64,000 nt of DNA from NCBI GenBank assembly GCA_017527205.1, contig JAFXQK010000002.1, positions 1 through 64,000 of the forward strand, read 5' to 3'. The notes beneath the pieces were generated by a model, which saw only the letters and a program-made list of their open reading frames with translations, did not search any database and was not told the origin of the DNA. This document shows positions 33,704 through 43,738 of the stretch, one piece after another. Both the position numbers and the translations under genes were made by a program. How positions within the stretch are numbered: position 1 is the first letter of the stretch; each line of letters begins with the position of its first letter. Source of the stretch: Lachnospiraceae bacterium (GTDB taxonomy: Bacteria > Bacillota > Clostridia > Lachnospirales > Lachnospiraceae).

Positions 33704-34918
33704 ATGGCAAAACTAAATGATAATTATTTGAAGCTTCCTGGCAGCTACCTGTTTTCAACGGTGGCAAGAAAGGTTCGTGAATATCAGGCGGCAAATCCTG
33801 ATAAGAAGGTGATTAAGCTGAGCATTGGCGACGTGACCCAGCCTTTGGCCCCTGCAATTATTGAAAGTCTTCATAAGGCAGTGGATGAGATGGGTAAGGC
33901 TGAGACCTTCCGTGGATACGCACCTGATCTTGGATATGAATTTTTGAGAGACGTCATTGCAAAGAAGGATTATGAGGCAAAGGGCTGCAAGATCAGTGCA
34001 GATGAGATCTTTGTTTCGGACGGTGCGAAGTCTGACGCGGCAAATATTCAGGAAATCTTTAGCCTGGACAATAAGATTGCCGTAGGCGATCCCGTATATC
34101 CCGTATACGTAGATTCCAATGTTATGGCAGGCCGTACCGGCACCTACGACAAGGTAAAGGAGACCTGGAGCGACGTGATCTATATGCCTTGCCTTGCGGA
34201 AAACAATTTTGTCCCTGAAATTCCGAAGGAGGTTCCGGATCTGATTTATCTTTGCTTCCCGAATAATCCTACTGGCGCGACCATTAAGAAGGCACAGCTG
34301 CAGGAGTGGGTGGATTACGCAAACAAGGTAGGCGCGGTTATCATTTATGACGCAGCTTATGAGGCATATATTTCTGAGGAAGGCATTCCGCATTCCATTT
34401 ATGAGTGCGAAGGCGCAAGAACCTGCGCGATTGAGCTTCGTTCCTTCTCAAAGAATGCCGGATTTACGGGCGTGCGTCTTGGCTTTACGGTTGTTCCTAA
34501 GGATCTGAAGGTCGATGGCGTTGCATTACATGGACTTTGGGCGAGAAGACATGGTACCAAGTACAACGGTGCCCCCTACATTATTCAGCGTGCTGGTGAA
34601 GCAGTTTATTCAGAGGCCGGTCAGGCTCAACTGAAGGCGCAGGTTGCATATTACATGAAGAATGCAAAATACATCTTTAATGGTTTGAAGGAAGCCGGCT
34701 ATACGGTGTCTGGCGGCGTGAATGCTCCTTATGTATGGCTTCGCACGCCTGGCAACATGACAAGCTGGGAGTTCTTTGATTATCTGCTGGAGAAGGCAAA
34801 TGTCGTTGGTACGCCTGGTTCAGGCTTTGGACCGAGTGGAGAGCATTATTTCCGCGTAAATGCATTCGGCAGCTACGAGAATACCGTGGAAGCAATCGAA
34901 AGAATTAAGGCATTATAA
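33704..34918 (+). CDS. dapL: LL-diaminopimelate aminotransferase
   Basis: A 404-residue PLP enzyme that makes LL-diaminopimelate from tetrahydrodipicolinate and glutamate in one step. The N-terminus NDNYLKLPGSYLFSTVARKV is specific to DapL. Others: LSIGDVTQPL, YPVYVDSNVMAG, CFPNNPTGA, YDAAYEAYI and the PLP Lys in LRSFSKNAGFTGVRLG. GGAGGAG precedes the start. It presumably replaces the succinylase or acetylase routes in this organism. Located in one operon with dapF and followed by a terminator. Confidence 0.95.
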   Translation: MAKLNDNYLKLPGSYLFSTVARKVREYQAANPDKKVIKLSIGDVTQPLAPAIIESLHKAVDEMGKAETFRGYAPDLGYEFLRDVIAKKDYEAKGCKISADEIFVSDGAKSDAANIQEIFSLDNKIAVGDPVYPVYVDSNVMAGRTGTYDKVKETWSDVIYMPCLAENNFVPEIPKEVPDLIYLCFPNNPTGATIKKAQLQEWVDYANKVGAVIIYDAAYEAYISEEGIPHSIYECEGARTCAIELRSFSKNAGFTGVRLGFTVVPKDLKVDGVALHGLWARRHGTKYNGAPYIIQRAGEAVYSEAGQAQLKAQVAYYMKNAKYIFNGLKEAGYTVSGGVNAPYVWLRTPGNMTSWEFFDYLLEKANVVGTPGSGFGPSGEHYFRVNAFGSYENTVEAIERIKAL

Positions 34919-34925
34919 GGCAATG

Positions 34926-34965
34926 AGGGGAAATCAGGGCTCACGAGGCGGATTTCCCCTTTCTT
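34926..34965 (+). terminator. Terminator after dapL
   Basis: AGGGGAAATC pairs with GATTTCCCCT around 15 bases, followed by TTCTT. Confidence 0.8.
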
Positions 34966-35007
34966 GATTGTGACTTCTTATAGTGAGAAATCGTAAGGCG
35001 AGGTTAG

Positions 35008-35298
35008 ATGCCAATGGTAAATGAGAAGGTGTTGGAGAGGGTCAGCAGGCTGGCAGAGCTCGAGCTTCCGAAGGAACGGGACCAGGTTTTGCGGGATTTT
35101 CAAAGGCTGGTAGATTTTGCTGGAATGCTGGAGGGGCTCCAGCTTGGTGGCGTAGAGCCCTTGTATCAAGTAAATGAAGAGCAGGCGGGGAATGCCTTCC
35201 GTGAGGATTTAGTGACGCAGGATCTGGACCGGGAGGAGGCGCTTGAAAATGCACCCAAAAGGAGAGGGGAGTTTTTTGAGGTTCCCAAGACATTCTGA
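35008..35298 (+). CDS. gatC: Asp/Glu-tRNA(Asn/Gln) amidotransferase subunit C
   Basis: A 96-residue subunit that clamps GatA and GatB. The motifs VSRLAELELPKE, DFQRLVDFAGML, VEPLYQV and FREDLVTQDLDREEAL with the tail FFEVPKTF match GatC. It is separated from gatA by 310 bases of repeats, unlike the usual tight packing. Confidence 0.92.
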   Translation: MPMVNEKVLERVSRLAELELPKERDQVLRDFQRLVDFAGMLEGLQLGGVEPLYQVNEEQAGNAFREDLVTQDLDREEALENAPKRRGEFFEVPKTF

Positions 35299-35300
35299 GA

Positions 35301-35342
35301 GTCGAAATTAAGGTTGAAATTAAGGTCGAAATTAAGGTCGGA
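35301..35342 (+). repeat. 12-base tandem repeat
   Basis: GTCGAAATTAAG repeats at 35301, 35313 (one change) and 35325, with a fading fourth unit, right after gatC. Confidence 0.8.
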
Positions 35343-35346
35343 ACTC

Positions 35347-35412
35347 GGGGATTTCGTTTGGATCGTCTTTCTAGTAACCTTTTGACCTAGAAAGACGATC
35401 CAAACGATCCCC
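35347..35412. repeat. Long near-perfect inverted repeat between gatC and gatA
   Basis: A 20-base perfect pair of arms (35355-35374 and 35387-35406) closes a 12-base loop. After a TT bulge on the left, GGGGAT and ATCCCC extend it to about 26 pairs. No T tract follows, so it is not a normal terminator. It could be a small mobile-element remnant or an RNA processing site within the gat transcript. Confidence 0.85.
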
Positions 35413-35510
35413 TCGAGGGTATTGCTTAATTTTTGCTCGATAAAAATTATTTCTTTGGCTAGGATGGATAGGGCATGGCGTGGGAAGCTCAAAAAACATG
35501 ATAGACATAG

Positions 35511-35600
35511 TGTGGGAAAAGATGATGGACAAAGTCTGAAAAAAGATGATGGACAAAGTCTGAAAAAAGATGATGGACGAAGTCTGGGAAAAGATGATGG
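35511..35600 (+). repeat. 24-base tandem repeat leading into gatA
   Basis: GATGATGGACAAAGTCTG with six more A repeats exactly at 35521 and 35545. A third unit with four changes is at 35569, a partial one at 35593. In gatA's frame the first two carry a TGA that is TGG in the third, so the gatA frame opens inside the array. Confidence 0.85.
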
Positions 35601-35608
35601 ATGGGGAA

Positions 35609-37168
35609 ATGGGGATTTTGGAATTGACGGCGGTGGAGCTGGGGAAAAAGATTAAATTCGGCGAGGTTGGCGTGGAGGAAGCGCTGGAGGCGGTCATCGA
35701 GAGGATTCAGGAGCGTGAGGAGAGTCTTCACTGTTACGTGACCTTGGATTTGGAGGGAGCACGGGCGAAGGCGAGGCTTCTGCAAAAGAAGCTTTTGAAT
35801 GGTGAGGTGAGCGGACCCTTGGCGGGCGTCCCCTTTGCCGTGAAGGATAACCTTTGTACGAAAGGGATGCGTACCACCTGTGGAAGCAAGATTCTTAAGA
35901 ATTTTGTACCGCCTTATGATGCGACGGTTGTTCGAAATTTGGAGAGCGCGGGCGCTTTCATTCTCGGGAAAACGAATTTGGATGAATTTGGCATGGGAAA
36001 TACGACGGAGCGTTCCTTTGCAGGCGCTACGCGTAATCCTTGGGATGAAGAGAGAAGCGCTGGTGGATCCTCAGGAGGAAGTGCGGCGGCTGTTGCCAGC
36101 GGGGAGTGCTTTGCGGCGCTTGGCACGGACACGGGTGGCTCGATTCGCCAACCTGCCGCACATTGCGGGCTTGTAGGTCTGAAGCCGACCTACGGAACGG
36201 TATCCCGATATGGGCTGATTGCGTACTGTTCCTCCATGGATCAAGCTGGACCGATCACCAAGGACGTGAGGGATTGTGCCGCAGTCATGGAAGCGATTGC
36301 CTCCTATGACGAAAAGGATGCAACCTCCCTAAGGCGCGAGCCACTTCATTTGCAGTCGGCATTGACGGAGGGGGTCAGCGGACTAAAGATCGGTATTCCG
36401 AAGGATTATTTTGAGGAGAAACTGCAGCCTGAAGTGGAGCATGCCGTCAGGGCAGCGATGAAGGAACTAGAAGCACAGGGAGCGATTGTGGAAGAATTTG
36501 AACTGGGTCTTGTGCGCTATGCAGTTCCAACCTATTATACTATCGCCTGCGCGGAGGCAAGCTCCAATCTCGAGAGATATGATGGCATGAAATATGGTTT
36601 GCGCGAGGCTGGTACAGGCTTGCATGATACCTATCGCCAGACGAGGGCGAAGGGCTTTGGCGAAGAGGTAAAGCGCAGAATCCTTCTTGGAACCTTTGCG
36701 CTCAGCGAGGGCTACTATGAACAATATTACTTAAAGGCAATGAAGGCGCGGCGCCTGATTAAGAACCGCTTTGACGAGGTATTTCAGACCTATGATTTGC
36801 TGCTTGGTCCAGCTGCACCGACAACGGCGCCGCAGCTTGGGAGCGTAGGAGACGATCCCGTCCAGGCATATCTCGCGGACGTTTATACCGTTCCGGCGAA
36901 TTTGGCAGGAATCCCTGCCATGAGCTTGCCATGCGGAAGGGATGCCCAGGGAATGCCGATCGGCTTGCAGCTGATGGCAGACCGCTTTCAGGAGAGAACC
37001 ATTTTTCGTGCTGCCGCCACGTGGGAACAAGTCTTTGGTGGATTTCGACAGCTTAGAGGTTCTAGGCGGATTGATGAGCTTGGGCAGCTTGGAGGTTTTG
37101 GACAATTTGGCGGTACCAGGCAGCATGAAAGCAAGGCAAGATGGGAAGAGGGGATGGGACAAGCGTGA
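35609..37168 (+). CDS. gatA: Asp/Glu-tRNA(Asn/Gln) amidotransferase subunit A
   Basis: A 519-residue amidase subunit that releases ammonia from glutamine. The Ser-cisSer-Lys triad regions are present: VPFAVKDNLCTKG, and AGGSSGGSAAAVASG followed by GTDTGGSIRQPA. ATG 35609 begins MGILELTAVELGKKI, the usual family start; the frame is open back to 35570, but there it is only tandem repeat, and no site has a good ribosome site. The C-terminal 35 residues after the usual end (GSRRIDELGQLGGFGQFGG) are a repeat-like extension rich in Gly and Gln. The stop overlaps the gatB start. Confidence 0.93.
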   Translation: MGILELTAVELGKKIKFGEVGVEEALEAVIERIQEREESLHCYVTLDLEGARAKARLLQKKLLNGEVSGPLAGVPFAVKDNLCTKGMRTTCGSKILKNFVPPYDATVVRNLESAGAFILGKTNLDEFGMGNTTERSFAGATRNPWDEERSAGGSSGGSAAAVASGECFAALGTDTGGSIRQPAAHCGLVGLKPTYGTVSRYGLIAYCSSMDQAGPITKDVRDCAAVMEAIASYDEKDATSLRREPLHLQSALTEGVSGLKIGIPKDYFEEKLQPEVEHAVRAAMKELEAQGAIVEEFELGLVRYAVPTYYTIACAEASSNLERYDGMKYGLREAGTGLHDTYRQTRAKGFGEEVKRRILLGTFALSEGYYEQYYLKAMKARRLIKNRFDEVFQTYDLLLGPAAPTTAPQLGSVGDDPVQAYLADVYTVPANLAGIPAMSLPCGRDAQGMPIGLQLMADRFQERTIFRAAATWEQVFGGFRQLRGSRRIDELGQLGGFGQFGGTRQHESKARWEEGMGQA

Positions 37169-38595
37169 AGAAGGAATATGAAACCGTGATCGGGGTTGAG
37201 GTGCATGTCGAACTTGCCACGCAGACCAAAATCTTTTGCGGTTGCAGCACGGCTTTTGGCGCACCGCCGAATACGCAGGTTTGCCCTGTTTGCCTTGGCA
37301 TGCCGGGAACGCTTCCAAAGCTAAATCACAGGGCAACGGAGCTTGCCATGGCAGTGGGGTTGGCGCTGCACTGCGAAGTAAGTCGCACAACGCGCTTTGA
37401 CCGTAAAAACTATTTTTATCCGGATAACCCACAGAATTACCAAATATCGCAGCTCTATTCGCCCATTTGTAAAAATGGCTGGTTGGAGATAGGAGAAGGG
37501 CAGAGGAAAAAGCAAATTCGCATTCATGAGCTTCATCTGGAGGAGGATGCGGGCAAGCTTCTTCATGGCGATGCCGGAGAGACGCTTGTGGATTATAATC
37601 GTGCTGGCGTTCCGCTGATTGAGATTGTCTCTGAGCCTGATCTTCGCAGCAGCGAGGATGCCATCGCATTTATTTCGCAGCTTAGAACAATCATTGGTTA
37701 TCTTGGCGCCAGTGACTGTAAGCTACAGGAGGGCTCCATGCGCGTGGACGTCAATCTTTCCCTGCGCGAGGCAGGCAAGGAGTGCCTGGGAACCAGAACG
37801 GAAATGAAAAACCTGAATTCCTTCCGGGCAATTACCAGAGCCATTTCCGCTGAAAAGGAGAGACAACAAGCACTATTGGATGCTGGTGAAGAGGTGATTC
37901 AGGAGACGCGCAGGTGGGATGATGCGAAGGGGTGCTCCGTTTCCATGCGTTCGAAGGAGGATGCACGGGATTACCGGTATTTTCCAGATCCGGATCTGCC
38001 ACCCGTACATATTTCTGAGGCATGGATTCAGAAGGTACGTGACAGCCAGCCGGAGCTTCGAGAAGAAAAGCAGAAGAGATTTGTTCAGGAATATGGTTTG
38101 CCGGAATATGACGCTACGCTCCTTACGGAGTCCGTTCATCTGGCAAGACTGTTTGAACTAACGGCGGCGCAAGGCGTGCAGCCCAAAAAGGTCAGCAATT
38201 GGTTGATGGGAGAGGGGCTAAGGCTGCTACGGGAAAAGGAAATGGATCCCGAGGACATTCGGCTTTCACCAGGGCATTTTGCCGCTTTGATACGCATGAA
38301 TGAGGATAAAAAAATCACGAATGCCGTGGCAAAGCAGGTGTTTGAGGCGGCGTTTGAGGAGAACGTGGATCCGCAGGAGTATGTTGAGGCACATGGCCTG
38401 CTGACGGTTCAAGATGAAGGACTTTTGCGCAAGACCGTGCAAAAGGTCATTGAGGAAAACCTAAAGTCCGTAGAGGATTATCGGAAGGGAAAGGATAAGG
38501 CGCTGGGTTATCTTGTGGGACAAACAATGAAAGCCATGAAGGGGCAGGCGGAAGCCTTGACCGTCACGGCTTTACTAAAAGAATTCCTGGATTAG
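37165..38595 (+). CDS. gatB: Asp/Glu-tRNA(Asn/Gln) amidotransferase subunit B
   Basis: A 476-residue subunit that binds and phosphorylates mischarged Glu-tRNA(Gln) or Asp-tRNA(Asn) before amidation. GTG 37165 overlaps the gatA stop (GTGA) and starts MKKEYETVIGVEVHVELAT, the exact family N-terminus; an ATG at 37141 lies inside gatA. Zinc Cys residues are in FCGCS and CPVCLGMPG. The C-terminal YqeY-like tRNA-binding tail is present. It coexists with a glutaminyl-tRNA synthetase at 61194. Confidence 0.94.
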   Translation: MKKEYETVIGVEVHVELATQTKIFCGCSTAFGAPPNTQVCPVCLGMPGTLPKLNHRATELAMAVGLALHCEVSRTTRFDRKNYFYPDNPQNYQISQLYSPICKNGWLEIGEGQRKKQIRIHELHLEEDAGKLLHGDAGETLVDYNRAGVPLIEIVSEPDLRSSEDAIAFISQLRTIIGYLGASDCKLQEGSMRVDVNLSLREAGKECLGTRTEMKNLNSFRAITRAISAEKERQQALLDAGEEVIQETRRWDDAKGCSVSMRSKEDARDYRYFPDPDLPPVHISEAWIQKVRDSQPELREEKQKRFVQEYGLPEYDATLLTESVHLARLFELTAAQGVQPKKVSNWLMGEGLRLLREKEMDPEDIRLSPGHFAALIRMNEDKKITNAVAKQVFEAAFEENVDPQEYVEAHGLLTVQDEGLLRKTVQKVIEENLKSVEDYRKGKDKALGYLVGQTMKAMKGQAEALTVTALLKEFLD

Positions 38596-39332
38596 TTTTC
38601 TTTGAGGTAATTCAGGAAAAGATGATTTAATTCCTGGTGCTTGCTGTTGACGATCACGGCGAAGTATTGGTTCTCGCCAAAGACATAGGATTCGCTAAGC
38701 TTTTTACAGTCATTGACACGGATGGCAACGGGCATGGGATCCTTCATGGAAGTGGGATCCGTTGGATCCGATGGATATTCCAGCTTGGGATTCTGCTTAG
38801 CCTCCTCAAGCAGGGCGCGGTCTGCGTAATAGAAATCTTTTTCGTATTTCTTAAGCTCTTCGTCCGTCAAGAAATCTCGGAGATCCATCAGCACGTCATT
38901 ATAGGCATAGCGATCTATTGCCGGAAGGTCGCCAATGATGGAATCCAGATCGCCTGCAGTGATGTGAACCATGATTTTCTGCGTGGTCTGAACGGTTGCA
39001 TCATCCATGGCTGAAAAATCCAGAAACATGTCAGAGTCGAAGTACAGAACGGAGGTTTCCAAATCAATATTAGCCAGCTTTGCAAAATCGTTTTTATAAT
39101 CTTCGGAATATATGGTCTCCGCCATGTTGATAAACGCACTGTAATAGGCGGTATCTTTATTGGTAAGAAAGGTATGTATGAGTGAAACAACCAGAAAGAC
39201 GCCGCAGATGCCACCAATGACGTGCCATTTATAATAATCCCAGAAGTAGGACATTCTCTCCTTGAAACTGCGATTTTTGATTTCATCGCGTTCTTCTTTA
39301 AATTCATCCATTAAAGGCATTGATATCACCAT
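38592..39332 (-). CDS. Single-pass membrane protein, unknown function
   Basis: A 246-residue protein. A charged cytoplasmic N-terminus (EFKEERDEIKNRSFKERM) and WDYYKWHVIGGICGVFLVVSLI, residues about 28-52, make one transmembrane helix. The outer 190 residues form an unrecognised mixed domain. The N-terminal motif of a short amphipathic stretch, WDYYK and a helix is common in Lachnospiraceae proteins of unknown role. It is convergent with gatB, overlapping by 4 bases. The start may be 39332 or a Met 5 residues later. Confidence 0.75.
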   Translation of the reverse strand: MVISMPLMDEFKEERDEIKNRSFKERMSYFWDYYKWHVIGGICGVFLVVSLIHTFLTNKDTAYYSAFINMAETIYSEDYKNDFAKLANIDLETSVLYFDSDMFLDFSAMDDATVQTTQKIMVHITAGDLDSIIGDLPAIDRYAYNDVLMDLRDFLTDEELKKYEKDFYYADRALLEEAKQNPKLEYPSDPTDPTSMKDPMPVAIRVNDCKKLSESYVFGENQYFAVIVNSKHQELNHLFLNYLKEN

Positions 39333-39504
39333 CGCTTTCTGATCTTTATGACATTAGTTATCATAATGTTTTCCACGGGATCTGTCAATGAAACCTTTCT
39401 AATTCAATTCTAAAAAAATTGTGAAAAACTTGAAACTTCAGATTTTATGAGCTATGATAGTTGCATAGGCAAAATCGGAAAGAGACAAAAGGAAGGATGA
39501 AACA

Positions 39505-40005
39505 ATGAGTGAAGCATACGTGGAATGTCTGGTAAAGGCGAAGGGAGCCTTTGTTTTTAAGATTTTGAGGGCGCTACTTTATGCGCTCTGTGCAGTTGCC
39601 TTTTTGTCCATGGTGATCGGGACGGGCGTGATTGGAGTGATTTTGGGCCTGGCTCTGGGCGCTGCAGGATATTATGTTGGCATGTTGGGTGACGTGGAAT
39701 ATGAATATCTTTATATTGATAAAGAATTATCCGTAGATAAGATTCTGGCGCAGACAAGGAGAAAAAAGGTTGCAACCTATACGATGGAGCGCATGGAGAT
39801 CATGGCCCCCATCAAATCCTATCGGTTGGATAATTATAAGAATCGTCAAACAAAGGATATCGATTATAGCATTGGCTATGAGGACAAGCCCGACAAACGC
39901 TATGTCTTTTATTATGAGGGTGGAGAGCGGATTATCATCAGTCCTTCCGAGGAAATGATTAAGGTTATGAAAAATGCAAATCCCAGGAAGGTATATTCGG
40001 ATTAA
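39505..40005 (+). CDS. Membrane protein of DUF6106-like family
   Basis: A 166-residue protein. Two adjacent hydrophobic helices (about residues 18-62, ALCAVAFLSMVIGTGVIGVIL and a Gly-rich second half) are followed by a soluble domain with GDVEYEYLYIDKELSVDKIL and YEGGERIIISPSEEM. The pattern is one I associate with a family of uncharacterised Lachnospiraceae membrane proteins (recalled as DUF6106). GGAAGGATG precedes the ATG. It stands 105 bases ahead of guaB, which has its own promoter. Confidence 0.75.
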   Translation: MSEAYVECLVKAKGAFVFKILRALLYALCAVAFLSMVIGTGVIGVILGLALGAAGYYVGMLGDVEYEYLYIDKELSVDKILAQTRRKKVATYTMERMEIMAPIKSYRLDNYKNRQTKDIDYSIGYEDKPDKRYVFYYEGGERIIISPSEEMIKVMKNANPRKVYSD

Positions 40006-40036
40006 AAAATTCGAAACTTAAAATGCAAATTGGGTG

Positions 40037-40065
40037 TTGACAGCCGCCCGATTCTCTGCTATCAT
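40037..40065 (+). promoter_or_regulatory. Promoter of guaB
   Basis: TTGACA, a 17-base spacer and TATCAT. No purine riboswitch was seen in the 45-base leader. Confidence 0.8.
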
Positions 40066-40098
40066 CATTGAAATAATTTCAAAAGAATAAAAATATAG

Positions 40099-41565
<1,467 letters not shown>

Positions 41566-41574
41566 TCATCGAAC

Positions 41575-41606
41575 GGGGCGGAGATATGTCTCTGCCCTTG
41601 TTTTTT
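41575..41606 (+). terminator. Terminator after guaB
   Basis: GGGGCGGAGA pairs with TCTCTGCCCT (two G-T pairs) around TATG, followed by TGTTTTTT. Confidence 0.9.
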
Positions 41607-41694
41607 GAAAAAAATATATTTTTTGAAAAAATGAACTTCCGTAGTAAAGACGGAAGCATTTTAAGGATAAACAAGGCAACTGATGAATAACATG

Positions 41695-41747
41695 TTGCAT
41701 ATCACAAGAATATTTGCTATGATTAATATGATTATTAACATAACAAA
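41695..41747 (+). promoter_or_regulatory. Promoter with dyad operator of BlaI-like operon
   Basis: TTGCAT (41695-41700), 17 bases and TATGAT (41718-41723). An imperfect dyad with arms of about 17 bases (41713-41729 and 41731-41747, TTTGCTATG against CATAACAAA) covers the -10 and start, as expected for BlaI repression. Confidence 0.7.
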
Positions 41748-41776
41748 TGTTCGCTGCAAAATAGGAGGAAAAAAAG

Positions 41777-42217
41777 ATGCAGTTATCACACAACGAATAT
41801 TTGATTATGGCGCTTCTGTGGAAAGAAAATCGTCCTTTGTCTCGTGCAGAGATCTTAAAAGGTACGGAAGGGAGAAACTGGAATCCCGCTTCCATCCACC
41901 TCATCCTGAACAGCATGCTGTCCAAGGGTGCCATCAAGATCACTGACGAGGAAAAGAAGTATGGTCGGACCTATGAAGCGGTAATCACTCAGGAAGACCA
42001 TATGATGCAGTGCATCGAGGAGGGTATGCCGGAAGGAACCGTTGAGGAAAAGCTTTTGAATGTGTTTGACGTGCTTTCTAAGAGAGCGGACGAAAAGAAG
42101 ATGCTTAGCGTGGTTTCGGCGCTGGTAGACAGGACCCAGGTGAAGGAGAAGGACATCGAAGCTCTTGAAGCCATTTTGGAAGAGAAAAGGTCTCAGCTAC
42201 GTAAGAGAAAGAAGTAA
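41777..42217 (+). CDS. BlaI/MecI/CopY-family repressor
   Basis: A 146-residue repressor. Residues about 1-75 form the winged helix of the Penicillinase_R type (LSHNEYLIMALLWKENRPLS, then NPASIHLILNSMLSKGAI and a wing). The C-terminal half is a helical dimerisation region in which M56 sensors normally cut the repressor. GGAGG precedes the start. It lies upstream of the M56 peptidase gene and a small secreted protein gene, and a dyad covers the shared promoter. Confidence 0.88.
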   Translation: MQLSHNEYLIMALLWKENRPLSRAEILKGTEGRNWNPASIHLILNSMLSKGAIKITDEEKKYGRTYEAVITQEDHMMQCIEEGMPEGTVEEKLLNVFDVLSKRADEKKMLSVVSALVDRTQVKEKDIEALEAILEEKRSQLRKRKK

Positions 42218-42285
42218 AATTGCTTAAATAGCGGCTGTGGGGTCAAGGGTTTTGGAGGGGAATCGTGACAAAAGAGGAAATTTAG

Positions 42286-43434
42286 ATGACGATTTCTGTA
42301 TTCTCCGTAATTATGAGTATCACCTGTTCCAGCGTGATACTATTCGCCGCCAGTTTTCTGGTGGCACATGCCAAAAGAGTAAGATGGGGCTTGCTCTTGT
42401 TCATTTTCATATTGGGATTTACCAGATTGGCATTTCCGTTTGAGTTTTGGGTCGCAAAAGAAATACGTGTTTGGAAAGTGTATCCGACGTTACAATTGTT
42501 AGCTGAGCACGAATTGTTTTTTGGTATCACGACTGCCAAGCTTTTGTTGTTGATCTGGATGACGGGAATTGGAATAGGGTTCTTTAGATTCTGCAAGAAA
42601 TTAAAGAATATCAAAGAGATCATTCGTCGTTCAATTCCTGTTACCGAAGATGATCCATTACACGAAATTTTTGTACAGGCCGTTCGGAGTTTAGGTTATC
42701 AAGGTAGCATGAGGATTGCGGTCACGGACGCATTTTCGACAGCCGTTTCCGCTGGTATCATGCATCCCATTATCTTGATTCCAAAAGAGATGAGGTTCTT
42801 TTCTAAAATGGAGTTACAGGGCGTAGTTCGCCATGAAATTACACACTATCTTAGGAGAGACATTTGTAAGATTTGGGCACTGAATATTGCGCAATGTATC
42901 TTTTGGTGGAATCCCATAGTCTACATTTTGAAGTGTAGGGTGATCGACATGCTGGAGTTGGAATGCGATGAAAGAGCATGTTTGGGAATGAATGATGAGG
43001 AGCGCCTGGCTTATTTGGAGGCAATTAATCATGTATTAAGTTCAGGAAAAGTGCATGACATAGACTTTGGCATGGGCTACGCCAGAAGCCATACTGGCAG
43101 ATTCTTGGAACGCAGATTTTTGGATGTATTGTACCCCGTTCAGAAGCATTCGGATGAGGTGACATTCTTCTTGGCGGCTATTAGTATTGTTCTGTTTTGC
43201 TTTTCTTATTCCTTTATCGTGCAACCGGCAGGAATGCCTAAGTCAATGGAAGCAGATAATGTTGAGATTAGCTTGAATGCTAATGACAATGAGGATATTA
43301 ATTGTTTCCTTTTAGGATTACCAGATGGGACATATTATTATATTTCAGGTATGGAAACAAAGGGTATGTTAACAGAGCAAGAAATTCAAAATCCTCCCTA
43401 TAATGGCCTTCCGATTTTCGATTACATTCCGTGA
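42286..43434 (+). CDS. M56-family (BlaR1-like) sensor metallopeptidase
   Basis: A 382-residue membrane protein. Four hydrophobic helices (first near residue 10, two around 40-95, last near 300-320) surround a cytoplasmic zinc peptidase with RHEITHYLRRD and ELECDERAC. This matches BlaR1/MecR1 sensors that cut BlaI after an external signal. The outer C-terminal part has only about 55 residues (ending NGLPIFDYIP) and lacks the penicillin-binding domain of true BlaR1, so the signal is probably not a beta-lactam or is sensed via a partner such as the small secreted protein that follows 16 bases later. Confidence 0.88.
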   Translation: MTISVFSVIMSITCSSVILFAASFLVAHAKRVRWGLLLFIFILGFTRLAFPFEFWVAKEIRVWKVYPTLQLLAEHELFFGITTAKLLLLIWMTGIGIGFFRFCKKLKNIKEIIRRSIPVTEDDPLHEIFVQAVRSLGYQGSMRIAVTDAFSTAVSAGIMHPIILIPKEMRFFSKMELQGVVRHEITHYLRRDICKIWALNIAQCIFWWNPIVYILKCRVIDMLELECDERACLGMNDEERLAYLEAINHVLSSGKVHDIDFGMGYARSHTGRFLERRFLDVLYPVQKHSDEVTFFLAAISIVLFCFSYSFIVQPAGMPKSMEADNVEISLNANDNEDINCFLLGLPDGTYYYISGMETKGMLTEQEIQNPPYNGLPIFDYIP

Positions 43435-43450
43435 AAGGAGAAGACTGATT

Positions 43451-43702
43451 ATGCGATTTAGGAATAGTGTGAAATATTTATTAGGGTTATCTGTTGCTGT
43501 TATGTTATTCGGAACACCTGTGATGGCTACGGATGTCATCCCGGAAGATACGGAAGTAACGATCACCAAGGAAGAAGAACCGACTCGGGCAGAAGAATTC
43601 GTATGGTTTTATCGTACATATGAGGGAAGAAGACAACGGAGACTGTGGTCCTTAACTTACCAGCGTTGGGTGACTGAATGGATCGACATTGGTCCAGCAT
43701 AA
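43451..43702 (+). CDS. Small secreted protein, W/R-rich
   Basis: An 83-residue precursor. Residues 1-25 form a signal peptide (basic MRFRNSVKYLL, hydrophobic core, cleavage after VMA or nearby). The mature part of about 57 residues is an acidic stretch (DVIPEDTEVTITKEEE) then EEFVWFYRTYEGRRQRRLWS and a WVTEWIDIG tail, rich in Trp, Tyr and Arg, without Cys. GGAG precedes ATG 43451, 16 bases after the sensor gene stop. The operon and location outside the cell suggest it is the ligand, modulator or output of the M56 sensor. No established family name is known to me. Confidence 0.75.
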   Translation: MRFRNSVKYLLGLSVAVMLFGTPVMATDVIPEDTEVTITKEEEPTRAEEFVWFYRTYEGRRQRRLWSLTYQRWVTEWIDIGPA

Positions 43703-43738
43703 TCCTATGGTTTACAATTGCATAAAGACTTAAGAGTG

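Noticed and set aside
35511..35600. Could the 24-base repeats be a CRISPR array?
   Set aside because: The units are directly adjacent with no spacers, and no cas gene is present.
35422..35655. 77-codon frame through the 24-base repeats (SLKKDDGQ units)
   Set aside because: The repeats happen to be a multiple of three; there is no ribosome site and it runs into gatA in another frame.
36731..37669. 312-codon minus-strand frame across gatA and gatB
   Set aside because: Antisense to two conserved genes; Cys/Pro/His-rich sequence without domains.
41777..43434. True beta-lactam resistance (blaI-blaR1) operon
   Set aside because: No beta-lactamase or PBP2a gene is near and the sensor lacks the penicillin-binding domain.
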